DNA from: Streptomonospora litoralis
GTDB lineage: Bacteria > Actinomycetota > Actinomycetes > Streptosporangiales > Streptosporangiaceae
Assembly: GCF_004323735.1 (NCBI RefSeq)
Contig: NZ_CP036455.1
Coordinates: forward strand, 3,157,101 to 3,221,100
Direction: 5' to 3'
Length of the DNA stretch: 64,000 nucleotides
The notes under the pieces: generated by a model
What the model was told of the DNA's origin: nothing
The model's database searches: none
Seen by the model: the letters and a program-made list of their open reading frames with translations, nothing else
Part shown: positions 55,448-63,894 of the stretch, one piece after another
Numbering within the stretch: position 1 is the first letter of the stretch
Layout: each line of letters starts with the position of its first letter
Program-made: the position numbers and the translations under genes

Positions 55448-56260
55448 TCACCGCACCAGGTACCAGGCGGCGGGATCGCCCGGACGGCCGGTGAAACCGT
55501 AGCGCAGCGCGCTGCGGCCGCAGGCGGCCAGAGTGACGGATGAGGTCGCCCACACCCGGCCGCCGTCGAACTCCGAGCGGGCGATCAGCGAGGCGGGGTC
55601 GTCGGTGCGCTCGCCGAACCCGCCCGTGCGGGCGTCGCCGCGGGCGGCGTCGTCCAGCAGTCCGGGCCACGCACCCCAGAGGTCGGCCACGCTCTGGGCG
55701 CGGGCCAGGTGCCGGGGGTCCGGGTCGGGGCGGGTGCGCGCGAACACCGGCCCGTGGCGGCGGGCGCGGGGCGCCTCGGCGTCGCAGCCGGAGTTGACCA
55801 GCACGGTGACTCCCGGCACCAGCCGCACCTCACTCGCCCTGGTGCCGTCCCACGAATGCAGCACCGCCCCGTCGGCATCGGCGATCAGCAGGTGGAAGGG
55901 GTCGTAGTGGCGCGCCTCGCCGGAGTCGAGGCCGAGTTCGCCGCTCTCGGCCGCCGCCAACGGCAGTCGTCCCCGGCTGTAGCGCGTCGTACCGGGCGGC
56001 ACGGTGGTGTCGGCGGGTGATACCGACCCCGGGGGGATGCCGTTCAGCAGCGCGGCCACCCGGGGAGCGCTCCCCTCGGCGGCGTGCGCGGCCAGCCAGG
56101 TGCCGCCCTCGCGTGTGTCGCGCCCGCCGATCAGGGCGGGGCGCTCGGGCCAGTGCGCCGCCGGGGGCTGCCAGGCGCGGTCCAGCATCTCGTCGCGCAG
56201 CGCGGCCAGGACCAGCGGCGTCGACGCGTCCGGGTCGTAGCCGACGATCACCGTGCACAT
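55448..56260 (-). CDS. NRDE/TANGO2-family protein
   Basis: This 270-residue protein begins MCTVIVGYDPD, with Cys2 as in the NRDE (TANGO2) family, whose N-terminal Cys could act as a nucleophile after Met removal. Other family features are the GGRDTREGGTWLA segment, ALLNGIPP and the SWDGTRASEVRLVPG region. Eukaryotic TANGO2 is linked to lipid or haem trafficking; bacterial roles are unknown. The ATG at 56260 has GGAGGCGAG upstream. It is divergent from the VOC gene. Confidence 0.82.
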   Translation of the reverse strand: MCTVIVGYDPDASTPLVLAALRDEMLDRAWQPPAAHWPERPALIGGRDTREGGTWLAAHAAEGSAPRVAALLNGIPPGSVSPADTTVPPGTTRYSRGRLPLAAAESGELGLDSGEARHYDPFHLLIADADGAVLHSWDGTRASEVRLVPGVTVLVNSGCDAEAPRARRHGPVFARTRPDPDPRHLARAQSVADLWGAWPGLLDDAARGDARTGGFGERTDDPASLIARSEFDGGRVWATSSVTLAACGRSALRYGFTGRPGDPAAWYLVR

Positions 56261-56389
56261 CTCGCCTCCACTTCCGCGGCGCCCGCGCATCCGTCGGGGC
56301 CTCGCCCGCACACCTGTCGAACGTGCCCGCACGAGCCGGTGTTCCGCCCCGCCGCGGCGACCGCCGGCGCCGTGTGCCAATCTCGCCGC

Positions 56390-56785
56390 ATGAGCGAGTC
56401 ACAGGTGCGGATCACGGACGTCATCGTCGACTGCCGCGACCCCGAGCGGCTGGCCGCGTTCTGGTCGGCGGTCCTGGGCAGTCGGGTGAAGGTGCGCATC
56501 GGACCCTACGTCTTCCTGGACGGCGGTGCGGGACCGGGGATGGGGTTCCAGCGCAGCGACACACCGGGGACCGGTAAGAACCGCGTCCACCTGGATCTGC
56601 GGGCTGTGGACCCCCGCGCCGAACAGCGCAGGATCGAGGAGCTGGGCGGGCGCCGCCTGCCGGAGTACGCCGAGGGCGGTTTCCTGGTCATGGCCGATCC
56701 CGAGGGAAACGTGTTCTGCATCCTGCCCGAGCAGGCGTTCGACGTCGACGACGCCGGCCGGGCGGACTATCTCGGCGGCGCCTGA
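56390..56785 (+). CDS. VOC/glyoxalase-like protein
   Basis: This 131-residue protein is a vicinal-oxygen-chelate fold protein with the usual ITDVIVDCRDPERLAAFWSAVLG opening across residues ~8-30 and MADPEGNVFCILP near the end. Possible metal ligands are D14, H67 in NRVHLDL and E105-type Glu in DPEGN; the set is that of the glyoxalase-like domain common in actinomycetes. It could be a dioxygenase, resistance protein or simple binding protein; no substrate can be named. It is divergent from the NRDE gene and convergent with the SCO1664 gene. Confidence 0.85.
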   Translation: MSESQVRITDVIVDCRDPERLAAFWSAVLGSRVKVRIGPYVFLDGGAGPGMGFQRSDTPGTGKNRVHLDLRAVDPRAEQRRIEELGGRRLPEYAEGGFLVMADPEGNVFCILPEQAFDVDDAGRADYLGGA

Positions 56786-56819
56786 CGCCGCGGCGCGGCA
56801 GCACCGCACCCGGAGCGCC

Positions 56820-57563
56820 CTACACCGGCGGCCAGGGGATGGCGGGCCAGTCGGGCGAGGGGTAGGGGTGGACCCTGTGGTGGCGCAGCAGTTCGACGCG
56901 CCGCAGCACGGCGTAGCTTTCCGGCCCGGTGAGGTGGCGCCGCAGCTCGCTCGCCACCGGGCTTTCGGGGTCGCGCAGCCGCTCCTCCAGCAGCGCCAGC
57001 CCGGCCAGGGCCTCGTCGGTGAGCGGTTCGCCCTGCCACTGCCACAGCACGGTGCGCAGCTTGTAGTCCTCGGCGAAGGAGACGCCGTGGTCGCAGCCGT
57101 AGAGGTGGCCGGACATCATGGGCAGCAGGTGGCCGATCTTGCGGTCGGAGTTGTTGATGACCGCGTCGAACACCGCCATGCGGCGCAGGCCGGGGTGGTC
57201 GGTGTCGCGGGAGAGCTCGACGAGGTCGACGGACGGGTCGCCGTCGATCCACAACTGCACCATGCCCTCGCCGAAGGGGCCGTCGCGGTGGACGGTCGGC
57301 GGCACGACGTCCCAGCCCAGCGTGTCCGATACCGCGAACGCCGACATCTCGCGGCCGGCCAGGGTGCCGTCGGGGAAGTCCCACAGCGGCCGCTCGCCGG
57401 CCACGGGCTTGTATACGCAGCCGGCCTCGGCGCCGCCGCCCGCGACGGTGCAGTACAGGGTGGCGTTGGACGCCTCGGTCAGCCGCCCCACCGGCTGCAG
57501 CTCGCCGGTGCTCAGCAGCTCCAAGGCGTCGGTGGTCGACAGCCCTTCGAACGACGCGGTCAT
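56820..57563 (-). CDS. SCO1664-family protein
   Basis: This 247-residue protein belongs to the actinobacterial SCO1664 family, distantly kinase-like (PI3/4-kinase-type fold). Visible are ATLYCTVAGGG...CVYKPVAGERPLWDFPDG, with a possible ATP-binding Lys in VYKPV. FDAVINNSDRKIGHLLP is reminiscent of a catalytic loop (N-N-S-D-R-K), and YGCDHGVSFAED of a DFG-like metal site. GAGGACGGGGGAC precedes the ATG at 57563. It is downstream of DUF3090 and histidine phosphatase genes on the same strand, an order I recall from Streptomyces and mycobacteria. Function unknown. Confidence 0.86.
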   Translation of the reverse strand: MTASFEGLSTTDALELLSTGELQPVGRLTEASNATLYCTVAGGGAEAGCVYKPVAGERPLWDFPDGTLAGREMSAFAVSDTLGWDVVPPTVHRDGPFGEGMVQLWIDGDPSVDLVELSRDTDHPGLRRMAVFDAVINNSDRKIGHLLPMMSGHLYGCDHGVSFAEDYKLRTVLWQWQGEPLTDEALAGLALLEERLRDPESPVASELRRHLTGPESYAVLRRVELLRHHRVHPYPSPDWPAIPWPPV

Positions 57564-57603
57564 GTCCCCCGTCCTCACTGCGCTCCCGCTCGACGCGGGC
57601 GCC

Positions 57604-58173
57604 TCACATCCCGCCGGGCTTGTACCCGTTCTGGCGCGGGCAGATGTGCCCCTCGGGGTCGAGTGGCTGACCGCACAACGGGCAGTTGGGACGTCCCGCG
57701 GCGACCACTTTCATCGCCCGACCGGCGAAGGCGCGCGCCTCCCCCGCCGTCAGGTGGACGCGCAGCACGTCGCGGCCCTCGGGCGCGTCCTCGGCGAAGA
57801 CCTCGACCTCCTCCTCGTCCTCGCCTTCGGACTCCTCTTCGACCTGCTGGGCCTCGATGATGACCCGTGCGGACTCGGCGTCCCAGGCCAGAGCGAGCGT
57901 GCCCACCCGGAAGTCCTCGTCGATGGGCTGCTCCAGCGGATCGTCGTCGGACTCGCCGGGCTCGCCGGCCTCCAGCGGATCGCCGAAGCGCTGCCGCACC
58001 TCTTCCAGCAGTTCCTCGATGCGTTCGGCGAGCGCCGATACCTGGGCCTTCTCCACGACGGCGCTGGTGACCCGGCCGCCGCCGGCGGCCTGCAGGAAGA
58101 AGGTGCGCTCCCCCGGCTGCCCCACCGTCCCGGCGACGAAGCGGTCCGGAGGGTCGTATTCGAACACGGACAT
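57604..58173 (-). CDS. DUF3090-family protein
   Basis: This 189-residue protein matches DUF3090: it opens MSVFEYDPPDRFVAGTVGQPGERTFFLQA and ends with a zinc-ribbon-like pair CPLCGQPLDPEGHICPRQNG. The middle (residues ~75-130) has an acidic run EEESEGEDEEEVEVF. The TAGGGT box (58181-58186, minus strand) is 7 nt before the ATG, so it is probably leaderless. It is conserved next to the SCO1664 gene (here 40 bp downstream), implying joint action, but the biochemistry is unknown. Confidence 0.9.
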   Translation of the reverse strand: MSVFEYDPPDRFVAGTVGQPGERTFFLQAAGGGRVTSAVVEKAQVSALAERIEELLEEVRQRFGDPLEAGEPGESDDDPLEQPIDEDFRVGTLALAWDAESARVIIEAQQVEEESEGEDEEEVEVFAEDAPEGRDVLRVHLTAGEARAFAGRAMKVVAAGRPNCPLCGQPLDPEGHICPRQNGYKPGGM

Positions 58174-58278
58174 GCCATGAACCCTAGAGGATCCTGCTCA
58201 GCCTCGCGATTCGCAGGCCGGGTCGGGCCGCACACCGTCTGGCGGCGCCGCCGCCCGGCCGCGGGCGCGCGGCAGTCG

Positions 58279-59046
58279 CTAACCGGCCGGGGCGGTCTGG
58301 GCGCCGCCCGCTCCCCCGCCCACGGCGGCGTCGCCGGAGGACTGCTCGGGCGAGGGCACCAGGCCGGCCGGCGAACCGCCGACGTCGTTGAGGCGCACGA
58401 CGAACGGGCGCACGCTCGTGTAGCGGACCGCGGTCAGCGAGCACGGGTCGGCCTGCACGCGCTGGAACTGGTCCAGGTGCAGGCCGAGCGCGTCGGCGGC
58501 CACCGCCTTGATCACGTCGCCGTGGCTGCACACCACGTAAACGGGGTTGGCCGAGGCGGCGGTCAGGTGGGCGTTCCAGTCGCGCACGGCGGCGACGGCG
58601 CGGGCCGACATCTCGGCGAGGCTCTCGCCGTCGGGGAAGCGGGCCGCGCTGGGGTGCGCCTGGACGGTGCGCCACAGCGGCTCGCCCGCAAGGTCGGCGA
58701 GCCTGCGACCGGTCCAGGAGCCGTAATCGCACTCGTTGAACCGGTCGTCGGTGACCACTCGGCGGCCCGCTGCCGCGGCGACGGCGGCCGCGGTCTCCTG
58801 GCATCGCTCCAGCGGGCTGGAGACGACCGCGGCCAACTCCACGCCGCTCAGCCGGCGGGCGAGCTCCTCTGCCTGGCCGCGGCCGCGCTCGTCGAGGTGC
58901 ACGCCCGGCGCGCGGCCGGTCAGCGTGCTGCCGGTGGTCTCGGTCAGCCCGTGGCGCACCAGGAGCAGGGTCGCCACGGGTTCGGGTGGCGGCTGCTCCC
59001 GGCGCTCGCCGGACTCGGGCTGCGGCTGCTGCGTAGGTGTGCCCAT
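58279..59046 (-). CDS. Histidine phosphatase-family protein (MSMEG_4193-type)
   Basis: This 255-residue protein has the phosphatase/mutase RHG motif in LLLVRHGLTETTGSTLTGR, a second catalytic His in VVCSHGDVIKAV and the ECDYGSWTGRRL loop. It is of the MSMEG_4193 subfamily, often named phosphomutase although the reaction is uncertain. The first ~25 residues are a Gln/Pro-rich extension and the last ~30 a Gly/Ala tail. A TATGGT box (59055-59060, minus strand) lies 8 nt before the ATG, so it is probably leaderless. It is upstream of DUF3090 and SCO1664 genes. Confidence 0.9.
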   Translation of the reverse strand: MGTPTQQPQPESGERREQPPPEPVATLLLVRHGLTETTGSTLTGRAPGVHLDERGRGQAEELARRLSGVELAAVVSSPLERCQETAAAVAAAAGRRVVTDDRFNECDYGSWTGRRLADLAGEPLWRTVQAHPSAARFPDGESLAEMSARAVAAVRDWNAHLTAASANPVYVVCSHGDVIKAVAADALGLHLDQFQRVQADPCSLTAVRYTSVRPFVVRLNDVGGSPAGLVPSPEQSSGDAAVGGGAGGAQTAPAG

Positions 59047-59075
59047 CGGGCGCAACCATATCGGGCGGCCGGCCG

Positions 59076-60239
59076 CTACTGCGCCGACCGGGCCTCGTCG
59101 GCCGTCGGGTCGTAGGGCTGCCCGGTGTAGGGGTCGATGGGCAGGCCCGTCTGCGGATCGATCCGCACGTTCTCGCCGGTGTCGGGGTCGCGGTACTGCC
59201 CGGTCTGCGGGTCCTGCGCCAGACCGGTCTGCGGGTCGATCGGCCAGCCGGTGACCGGGTCGACACCGGCCGAGGGCGAGGGATCGGCGGTGGGCGAGGG
59301 GGTCTCCTGCGGGCTCGGGTCGGCCTGGGTGTCCGGCTCACCCTGCTGCTCGTTCCGCTGTTCCCCGCTCTGCTCGCTCTGCGAGCTCAGCGCCGGGGTT
59401 TCGTCGCCGACCTCGCCGCCGCGCGGCTCCAGCACCCCGAAGCTGACCAGGGTGAGGATGAGGACGCCCAGCGCGCAGCGGTAGTACACGAAGGGCATGA
59501 AGCTGTGCGTGGTGATGAAGCGCATCAGCCAGGCGATGACGACGTAGCCGATGGCGAACGCCACCGCGGTGCCGACGAACGAGGCCGTCCACCCGGCGTA
59601 CTCGTCACCGCCGATGTCGGTGAGCTTGTACAGCCCGGAGGCGAACACCGCCGGCATCGCCAGCAGGAAGGCGTACTCGGCGGCGTCGGCGCGCTGGAAG
59701 CCGAGCAGCCTGCCGCCGGTGATGGTGGCGCCGGACCGCGAGACGCCGGGGACGAGCGCGAGGGTCTGGAACAGCCCGTAGATGATTCCCCGGTTCACCG
59801 TCAGGTCGACGAGGGTGCGGTGCCTGCGCATGTAGCGGTCGGCCAGACCCAGGAAGACGCCGAAGACGATGAGCGTGAGCGCGATCAGCCGCAGGTCGCG
59901 GAAGATGCTGTCGATCTGCTCCTCCAGCGCCAGACCGAGGATGCCGACGGGGATGGTGCCGATGATGACGTACCAGCCCATGCGGGCGTTCATGTCGGAG
60001 CGCAGTTCCCGGTTTCCCAGCGACCGCGTCCAGGTGGACAGGATCGCCCAGATGCGTTTGCGGAAGTAGAGCAGCACCGCCAACTCGGTGCCGATCTGGC
60101 TGACCGCGGTGAATGCGGCCCCCGGATCGGGCCAGCCGAGGAACGCGGAGACCACCCGGAGGTGGCCGCTGGAGGAGATCGGGAGGAATTCGGTCAGTCC
60201 TTGGATAACACCAAGGACGATGGCCTCGAATATGGACAC
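59076..60239 (-). CDS. uppP: Undecaprenyl-diphosphatase with repetitive C-terminal tail
   Basis: This 387-residue membrane enzyme dephosphorylates undecaprenyl diphosphate to recycle the lipid carrier of cell-wall synthesis. The core (1-~275) has the UppP motifs EFLPISSSGHL near residue 17 and PGVSRSGAT near residue 160, and about eight hydrophobic helices. Unusually a ~110-residue hydrophilic tail follows, first Gln/Glu/Ser/Pro-rich, then six DPxTG units of mostly 8 residues (DPVTG, DPQTG, DPQTG, DPDTG, DPQTG, DPYTG). The GTG at 60239 gives VSIFEAIVLGVIQG, the normal start. It is next to the phosphatase gene on the same strand. Confidence 0.93.
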   Translation of the reverse strand: MSIFEAIVLGVIQGLTEFLPISSSGHLRVVSAFLGWPDPGAAFTAVSQIGTELAVLLYFRKRIWAILSTWTRSLGNRELRSDMNARMGWYVIIGTIPVGILGLALEEQIDSIFRDLRLIALTLIVFGVFLGLADRYMRRHRTLVDLTVNRGIIYGLFQTLALVPGVSRSGATITGGRLLGFQRADAAEYAFLLAMPAVFASGLYKLTDIGGDEYAGWTASFVGTAVAFAIGYVVIAWLMRFITTHSFMPFVYYRCALGVLILTLVSFGVLEPRGGEVGDETPALSSQSEQSGEQRNEQQGEPDTQADPSPQETPSPTADPSPSAGVDPVTGWPIDPQTGLAQDPQTGQYRDPDTGENVRIDPQTGLPIDPYTGQPYDPTADEARSAQ

Positions 60240-60640
60240 GGCGGGCTCGGCTCCTGGGTCTTCGTCGGCAGGCGTGGGGCTCCAGCGCCCAGGCGTTCGC
60301 GATCCGGGGGGCGAAGCCGCGGCCGGCCGTGGGAGCGCGCACGACCGGGCGCCCGCACGCCGGCGTGCGGGCGCGTTCGTCACCGACGGGGCGGTGACAG
60401 GGGCGCGACCCGTGCGGCGTGCGGGGGGCGGGACCCCGGCAGCTTACTGGGATCGGAGCCGTCACGACATCCGGGAGGCTCAGCCCCTTGGCCGCGGCGG
60501 CCCTCGGGGCGGGCGCGCGGGAGGGGACGGCGGGCCGCCGACACCGGCGAGAGCGCAGCCACTATCTCACTCTGCGTGACTTCGGGACTGCGCGGTGCGG
60601 GTCAGCGCCAGTGACAGCATAACGCGGTAATCTCCGCGCC
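60240..60640. other. Divergent region between uppP and the aldo/keto reductase gene
   Basis: No gene is visible in these 401 bp. A TAATCT box (60628-60633) lies 7 nt before the ATG of the reductase and suggests a leaderless promoter. Open frames that extend uppP upstream are Arg/Pro-rich and non-coding in character. Confidence 0.45.
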
Positions 60641-61600
60641 ATGGAACAGCGACAGGTGGGTGGATCGGGGCTGTGGGTGTCCCGCACTGCTCTGGGCACG
60701 ATGACCTGGGGAAAGGACACCCAGGAAGAGGAAGCCGCCGATCAGCTCACCGCGTTCGTGGACGCCGGCGGCACCCTCGTCGACACCGCCGACATCTACG
60801 GCGGCGGACAGAGCGAACGCATCGTCGGACGCTTGGTCAGCGGGGTCGTCCGGCGCGACGATGTGATCATCGCCACGAAATCCGGGCACACACCGCAGGG
60901 CTACCGGCCCTGCGACCTCTCCCGCCGTCATCTGCTCGCCGCTCTGGACGCCTCGTTGCGCCGGCTGCGCACCGACCACGTCGACCTGTGGCAGCTGCAC
61001 GTGCGCGACGGGGACACCCCCGTGGAGGAGACCCTGTCCGCGCTCGACGCGGCCCAGCGCGCAGGCAAGGTCCGCTACGCGGGCACCGGCGACTTCACCG
61101 CCTGGCAGTTCGCGACCTACGCCTCCTGGCAGCGCGCCTCCACCCGCTTCGCGGGCGTCCCCATCGTCACCGCCGGATGCGAGTACTCCCTGCTCAACCG
61201 CGCACCCGAACGGGAGCTGCTGCCCGCCCTCGCCGACCAGGGCGCGGGCCTGATCGCCTGGTCCCCGCTGGGCCGCGGCGTCCTCAGCGCGCAGTACCGC
61301 AACGGCATCCCCGACGCCTCCCGCGCCTCCCGCTCCCACATGGCCCAGTTCGTCGAGCCCTACCTGGACGAGCGGAGCGGACGCGTCGTGGAGTCGGTCT
61401 GCACGGCGGCGGAGGGGCTCGGCGTGTCACCCCTCGCGGTCGCTTTGAGCTGGGTCCGCGATCGCGAAGGGGTGGCCGCGGCCACCGTCGGCCCGCGGAC
61501 CACCGCCCAGCTTGAGGAGATCCTGTCCATGGAGGGCGTGGAACTGCCCCGGGAGATCCGCGACGCGCTGGACGACGCGTCCTCGGCGCCGCCACCGTAG
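60641..61600 (+). CDS. Aldo/keto reductase
   Basis: This 319-residue NADPH-dependent oxidoreductase has the AKR barrel. Catalytic residues are in DTADIYGGGQSE (Asp, Tyr), IATKSGH (Lys) and LWQLHVRD (His). The cofactor segment AATVGPRTTAQLEEIL lies near the end. The N-terminal VGGSGLWVSRTALGTMTWGKD is typical of the YajO/potassium-channel beta-like group. The ATG at 60641 has a TAATCT box 7 nt upstream and no ribosome site, so it is probably leaderless. Substrate unknown. Confidence 0.92.
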   Translation: MEQRQVGGSGLWVSRTALGTMTWGKDTQEEEAADQLTAFVDAGGTLVDTADIYGGGQSERIVGRLVSGVVRRDDVIIATKSGHTPQGYRPCDLSRRHLLAALDASLRRLRTDHVDLWQLHVRDGDTPVEETLSALDAAQRAGKVRYAGTGDFTAWQFATYASWQRASTRFAGVPIVTAGCEYSLLNRAPERELLPALADQGAGLIAWSPLGRGVLSAQYRNGIPDASRASRSHMAQFVEPYLDERSGRVVESVCTAAEGLGVSPLAVALSWVRDREGVAAATVGPRTTAQLEEILSMEGVELPREIRDALDDASSAPPP

Positions 61601-61610
61601 CCCGGTATGC

Positions 61611-61692
61611 CCCATATGCGCGGATTTGCCGCTGCGATCGTGCAGGGAGAAGCACCGCTGAAGAACGGCACGATCGCCGCTCCGTTATGCGG
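61611..61692. repeat. Imperfect inverted repeat upstream of the RecD-like gene
   Basis: GCGATCGTGC (61634-61643) pairs exactly with GCACGATCGC (61668-61677), and flanking CATATGCGCGGA / TCCGTTATG pair partly. GGCACGATCGCCGC resembles the hairpin at 2333-2346, and CCGGTATGCCC just before it resembles the approach to the island 2 hairpin. It starts 11 bp after the reductase stop. Confidence 0.5.
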
Positions 61693-61777
61693 TCTCCTGT
61701 GGACAGTTGCAGCGGCCTGTCGTCGGGGCTCGCTAAGCTCCCAGGGACGAAACCGCCGTTGGAGAGGACCGTTCGCC

Positions 61778-63661
61778 ATGTCGGGTACGCCCGGATCCGA
61801 GGCGCCGTCGCAGGTGCCGCCACCGCAGGCCGCCGGGCGGCACCCGGCTGCGGGGGATTCCGGGGGCGGCGACGCGGTGGGGCGGGCGCGCGAGGCGCTG
61901 GAGCAAATGGGCGCTCCCGCCGGGTTGGCGGAGCCGCTGGTAGGCGCGCTGGGCCCGCGGGCCGGGGCCGAAATCTCCACCGACCCCTGGCGGCTGCTGG
62001 CGGTCTCAGGCGTGACCCCCCAGCAGGCCGACTACTGCGCCCGGCACGTCCTGGGCGCCGAAGCTTCTCCCGACGATCCGCGGCGCGGTAAGGCGCTGGC
62101 CGCGCATCTGCTGCGGCAGGGCGCGCGTGAAGGCCACACCGCACTGGAGGAGCAGCGCCTCGCCGGGGCTCTGCGGTCGATGGGCGTCCGCTCGGTCGAT
62201 GCCGCGCTGAGCGCGGCGCTGGACGGCGGCGAGGTGCTGAGCTTCGAGATGGTCGACGAACCCGACGACGGCGACGACTTCGACGGCGGCGACCCGGGCG
62301 AGGTGCCCGACCCCGACCGCTGGTACGCGCTGACCCGCATCGGCCTCGCCGAACAGGACCTCGGCGAGGGGTTGGCCCGCCTCGCCGGCACCAGCGAGCC
62401 GATCATGGACTCCGCGACCGCCGCCGAGACCGTCGAGGCCACCGCCGAGCGCCTCGGCGCCGAGGTCGACCCGCGGACCGCCGCCGCACTGGTCACGGTC
62501 GCGCTGCGGGGCGTCTGCGTGCTCCAGCACGGCGCGGGTGCCCGGGTACCCGTCGCGCACGCGCTGGCCTGCGCCGCCGCCATCGCCGCCGACAGCGAGG
62601 CCGGCATCGCCGTCGCCTCACCCACCGCCCAGGCTGCCGCCGAGGTCAACTCCGCCCTCGCCGATCTGGGCGCCGGAGGCGACGTGGCCGCAGTGCCGCT
62701 GGCTGTGCTGCTGGAGACCCGCTCCCCCGGCGTGCACGGCCGCCGCTCGGAGCGACCGATCGAGGCCGGGCTGGTAGTGGTCACCGGCGCCAGGTGGCTC
62801 GACGTGGACCGGGCCGCCGCGCTCGTCGACGCCTGCGCCGACGGCACGCACCTGGTTCTGCTCGCCGACCCGGCGCAGGCGCCCTCGGCCGCGCCGGGCA
62901 GCGTCGTGGCCGACCTGGTCGCCTCGCGCACCGTGCACGTCGCCGACCTGCCCGAAGGTCCCGACGCGGGTCCGCTGGCACGCATGGCCGAGTCCGTGGC
63001 CGGCGGCGAACTGGAGGAGGTCGGCGCACCGGGCCGCGAGGTGGTGGTCGTGCCCGCGGACTCCGCCGCCGCTGCCGCGCACCGGACGGTGCAGCTCATC
63101 ACCGACTCCATCCCCCGTGCCCTGGAGATCCCCGCCGAGCAGGTGCAGATCGTCGCCGCCACACGCGGCGGCGAGGCGGGCACCGACGCGCTGAACGCGG
63201 TGTGCAAGGAGCGGCTCAACCCCGGTCCGGGCGCTCACGGCGGCCTGGACGCGGGGGACCGGGTTCTCGTGACCGCCGACGGGCCGGGCTGCGCCGCCGG
63301 AGACGTCGGCTACCTGCGTGTCGCAGACGGTGACGACGGCAACGGGCAGGGCGGCGGTGCGCCTGTGCTCGCCGTGGAACTGCCGGGCGGAACTCTGGCC
63401 CGGGTGGCGGACCCGGCGCAGCTGCGGCCGGGGTGGGCGATCACCGTCGCCGCGGCGCACGGCGGCCGCTGGCCCGCGGTCGTCGCGGTGTTCCCGCCCG
63501 AGACGCGGGCGTCGCGGCCGCAGGTCTACACGGCGCTGACGACGGCGCAGCGCCACCTGTCCCTCGTGCAGGCCGCCGGCCCCGCCCTGGCTCAGGGCGT
63601 GCGCGAGAACGCCGCGCTGCCCCGCCACACGCGCCTGGTCCAGGTGCTGCGCGAGGGATGA
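61778..63661 (+). CDS. RecD2-like protein with degenerate helicase motifs
   Basis: This 627-residue protein resembles RecD2-type SF1B helicases end to end. It has an N-terminal helix-hairpin-helix region (STDPWRLLAVSGVTPQQADYCARHVLG across ~67-93) and a RecA-like core. A C-terminal AITVAAAHGGRWPAVVAVFP (~554-573) is followed by YTALTTAQRHLSLVQ (~583-597). Yet the Walker A loop is HGAGARVP (near 252) instead of GGPGTGKT, and the TVHKSQGSE motif has become TVAAAHGGR. ATP-driven unwinding is therefore unlikely. GGAGAGGA precedes the ATG at 61778. It may be a structural or regulatory relic; I know similar actinobacterial proteins only as helix-hairpin-helix domain proteins. Confidence 0.8.
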   Translation: MSGTPGSEAPSQVPPPQAAGRHPAAGDSGGGDAVGRAREALEQMGAPAGLAEPLVGALGPRAGAEISTDPWRLLAVSGVTPQQADYCARHVLGAEASPDDPRRGKALAAHLLRQGAREGHTALEEQRLAGALRSMGVRSVDAALSAALDGGEVLSFEMVDEPDDGDDFDGGDPGEVPDPDRWYALTRIGLAEQDLGEGLARLAGTSEPIMDSATAAETVEATAERLGAEVDPRTAAALVTVALRGVCVLQHGAGARVPVAHALACAAAIAADSEAGIAVASPTAQAAAEVNSALADLGAGGDVAAVPLAVLLETRSPGVHGRRSERPIEAGLVVVTGARWLDVDRAAALVDACADGTHLVLLADPAQAPSAAPGSVVADLVASRTVHVADLPEGPDAGPLARMAESVAGGELEEVGAPGREVVVVPADSAAAAAHRTVQLITDSIPRALEIPAEQVQIVAATRGGEAGTDALNAVCKERLNPGPGAHGGLDAGDRVLVTADGPGCAAGDVGYLRVADGDDGNGQGGGAPVLAVELPGGTLARVADPAQLRPGWAITVAAAHGGRWPAVVAVFPPETRASRPQVYTALTTAQRHLSLVQAAGPALAQGVRENAALPRHTRLVQVLREG

Positions 63662-63806
63662 GGGAGCAACCCGTCGCCATTGCCCGTCGATACCTGCGGA
63701 TACGACGAAGGTGCCCGGTGCCCGACTCCGCCCGAGGCACCCCCGCCGAACCACGTGGCGGCTCGGTGCTGACCGGGCGCCCGGGAGTCCTTTATGTCGG
63801 GTTTCG

Positions 63807-63875
63807 CGGCGTCTATTGCGCGGAAATCGCCACGGATCGGCCTTGGACGTGGTGATTTCCGCGCAATAGACGCCG
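63807..63875. repeat. 28-bp-stem hairpin
   Basis: CGGCGTCTATTGCGCGGAAATC (63807-63828), then CCACG, pair with CGTGG and GATTTCCGCGCAATAGACGCCG (ending 63875). The total is 28 positions per arm with a single mismatch and a 13-base loop. It lies in the gene-free right end of the window (63662-64000), just before another copy of the repeat unit. Confidence 0.92.
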
Positions 63876-63894
63876 ACCGGGCCCAACCGCCGCG

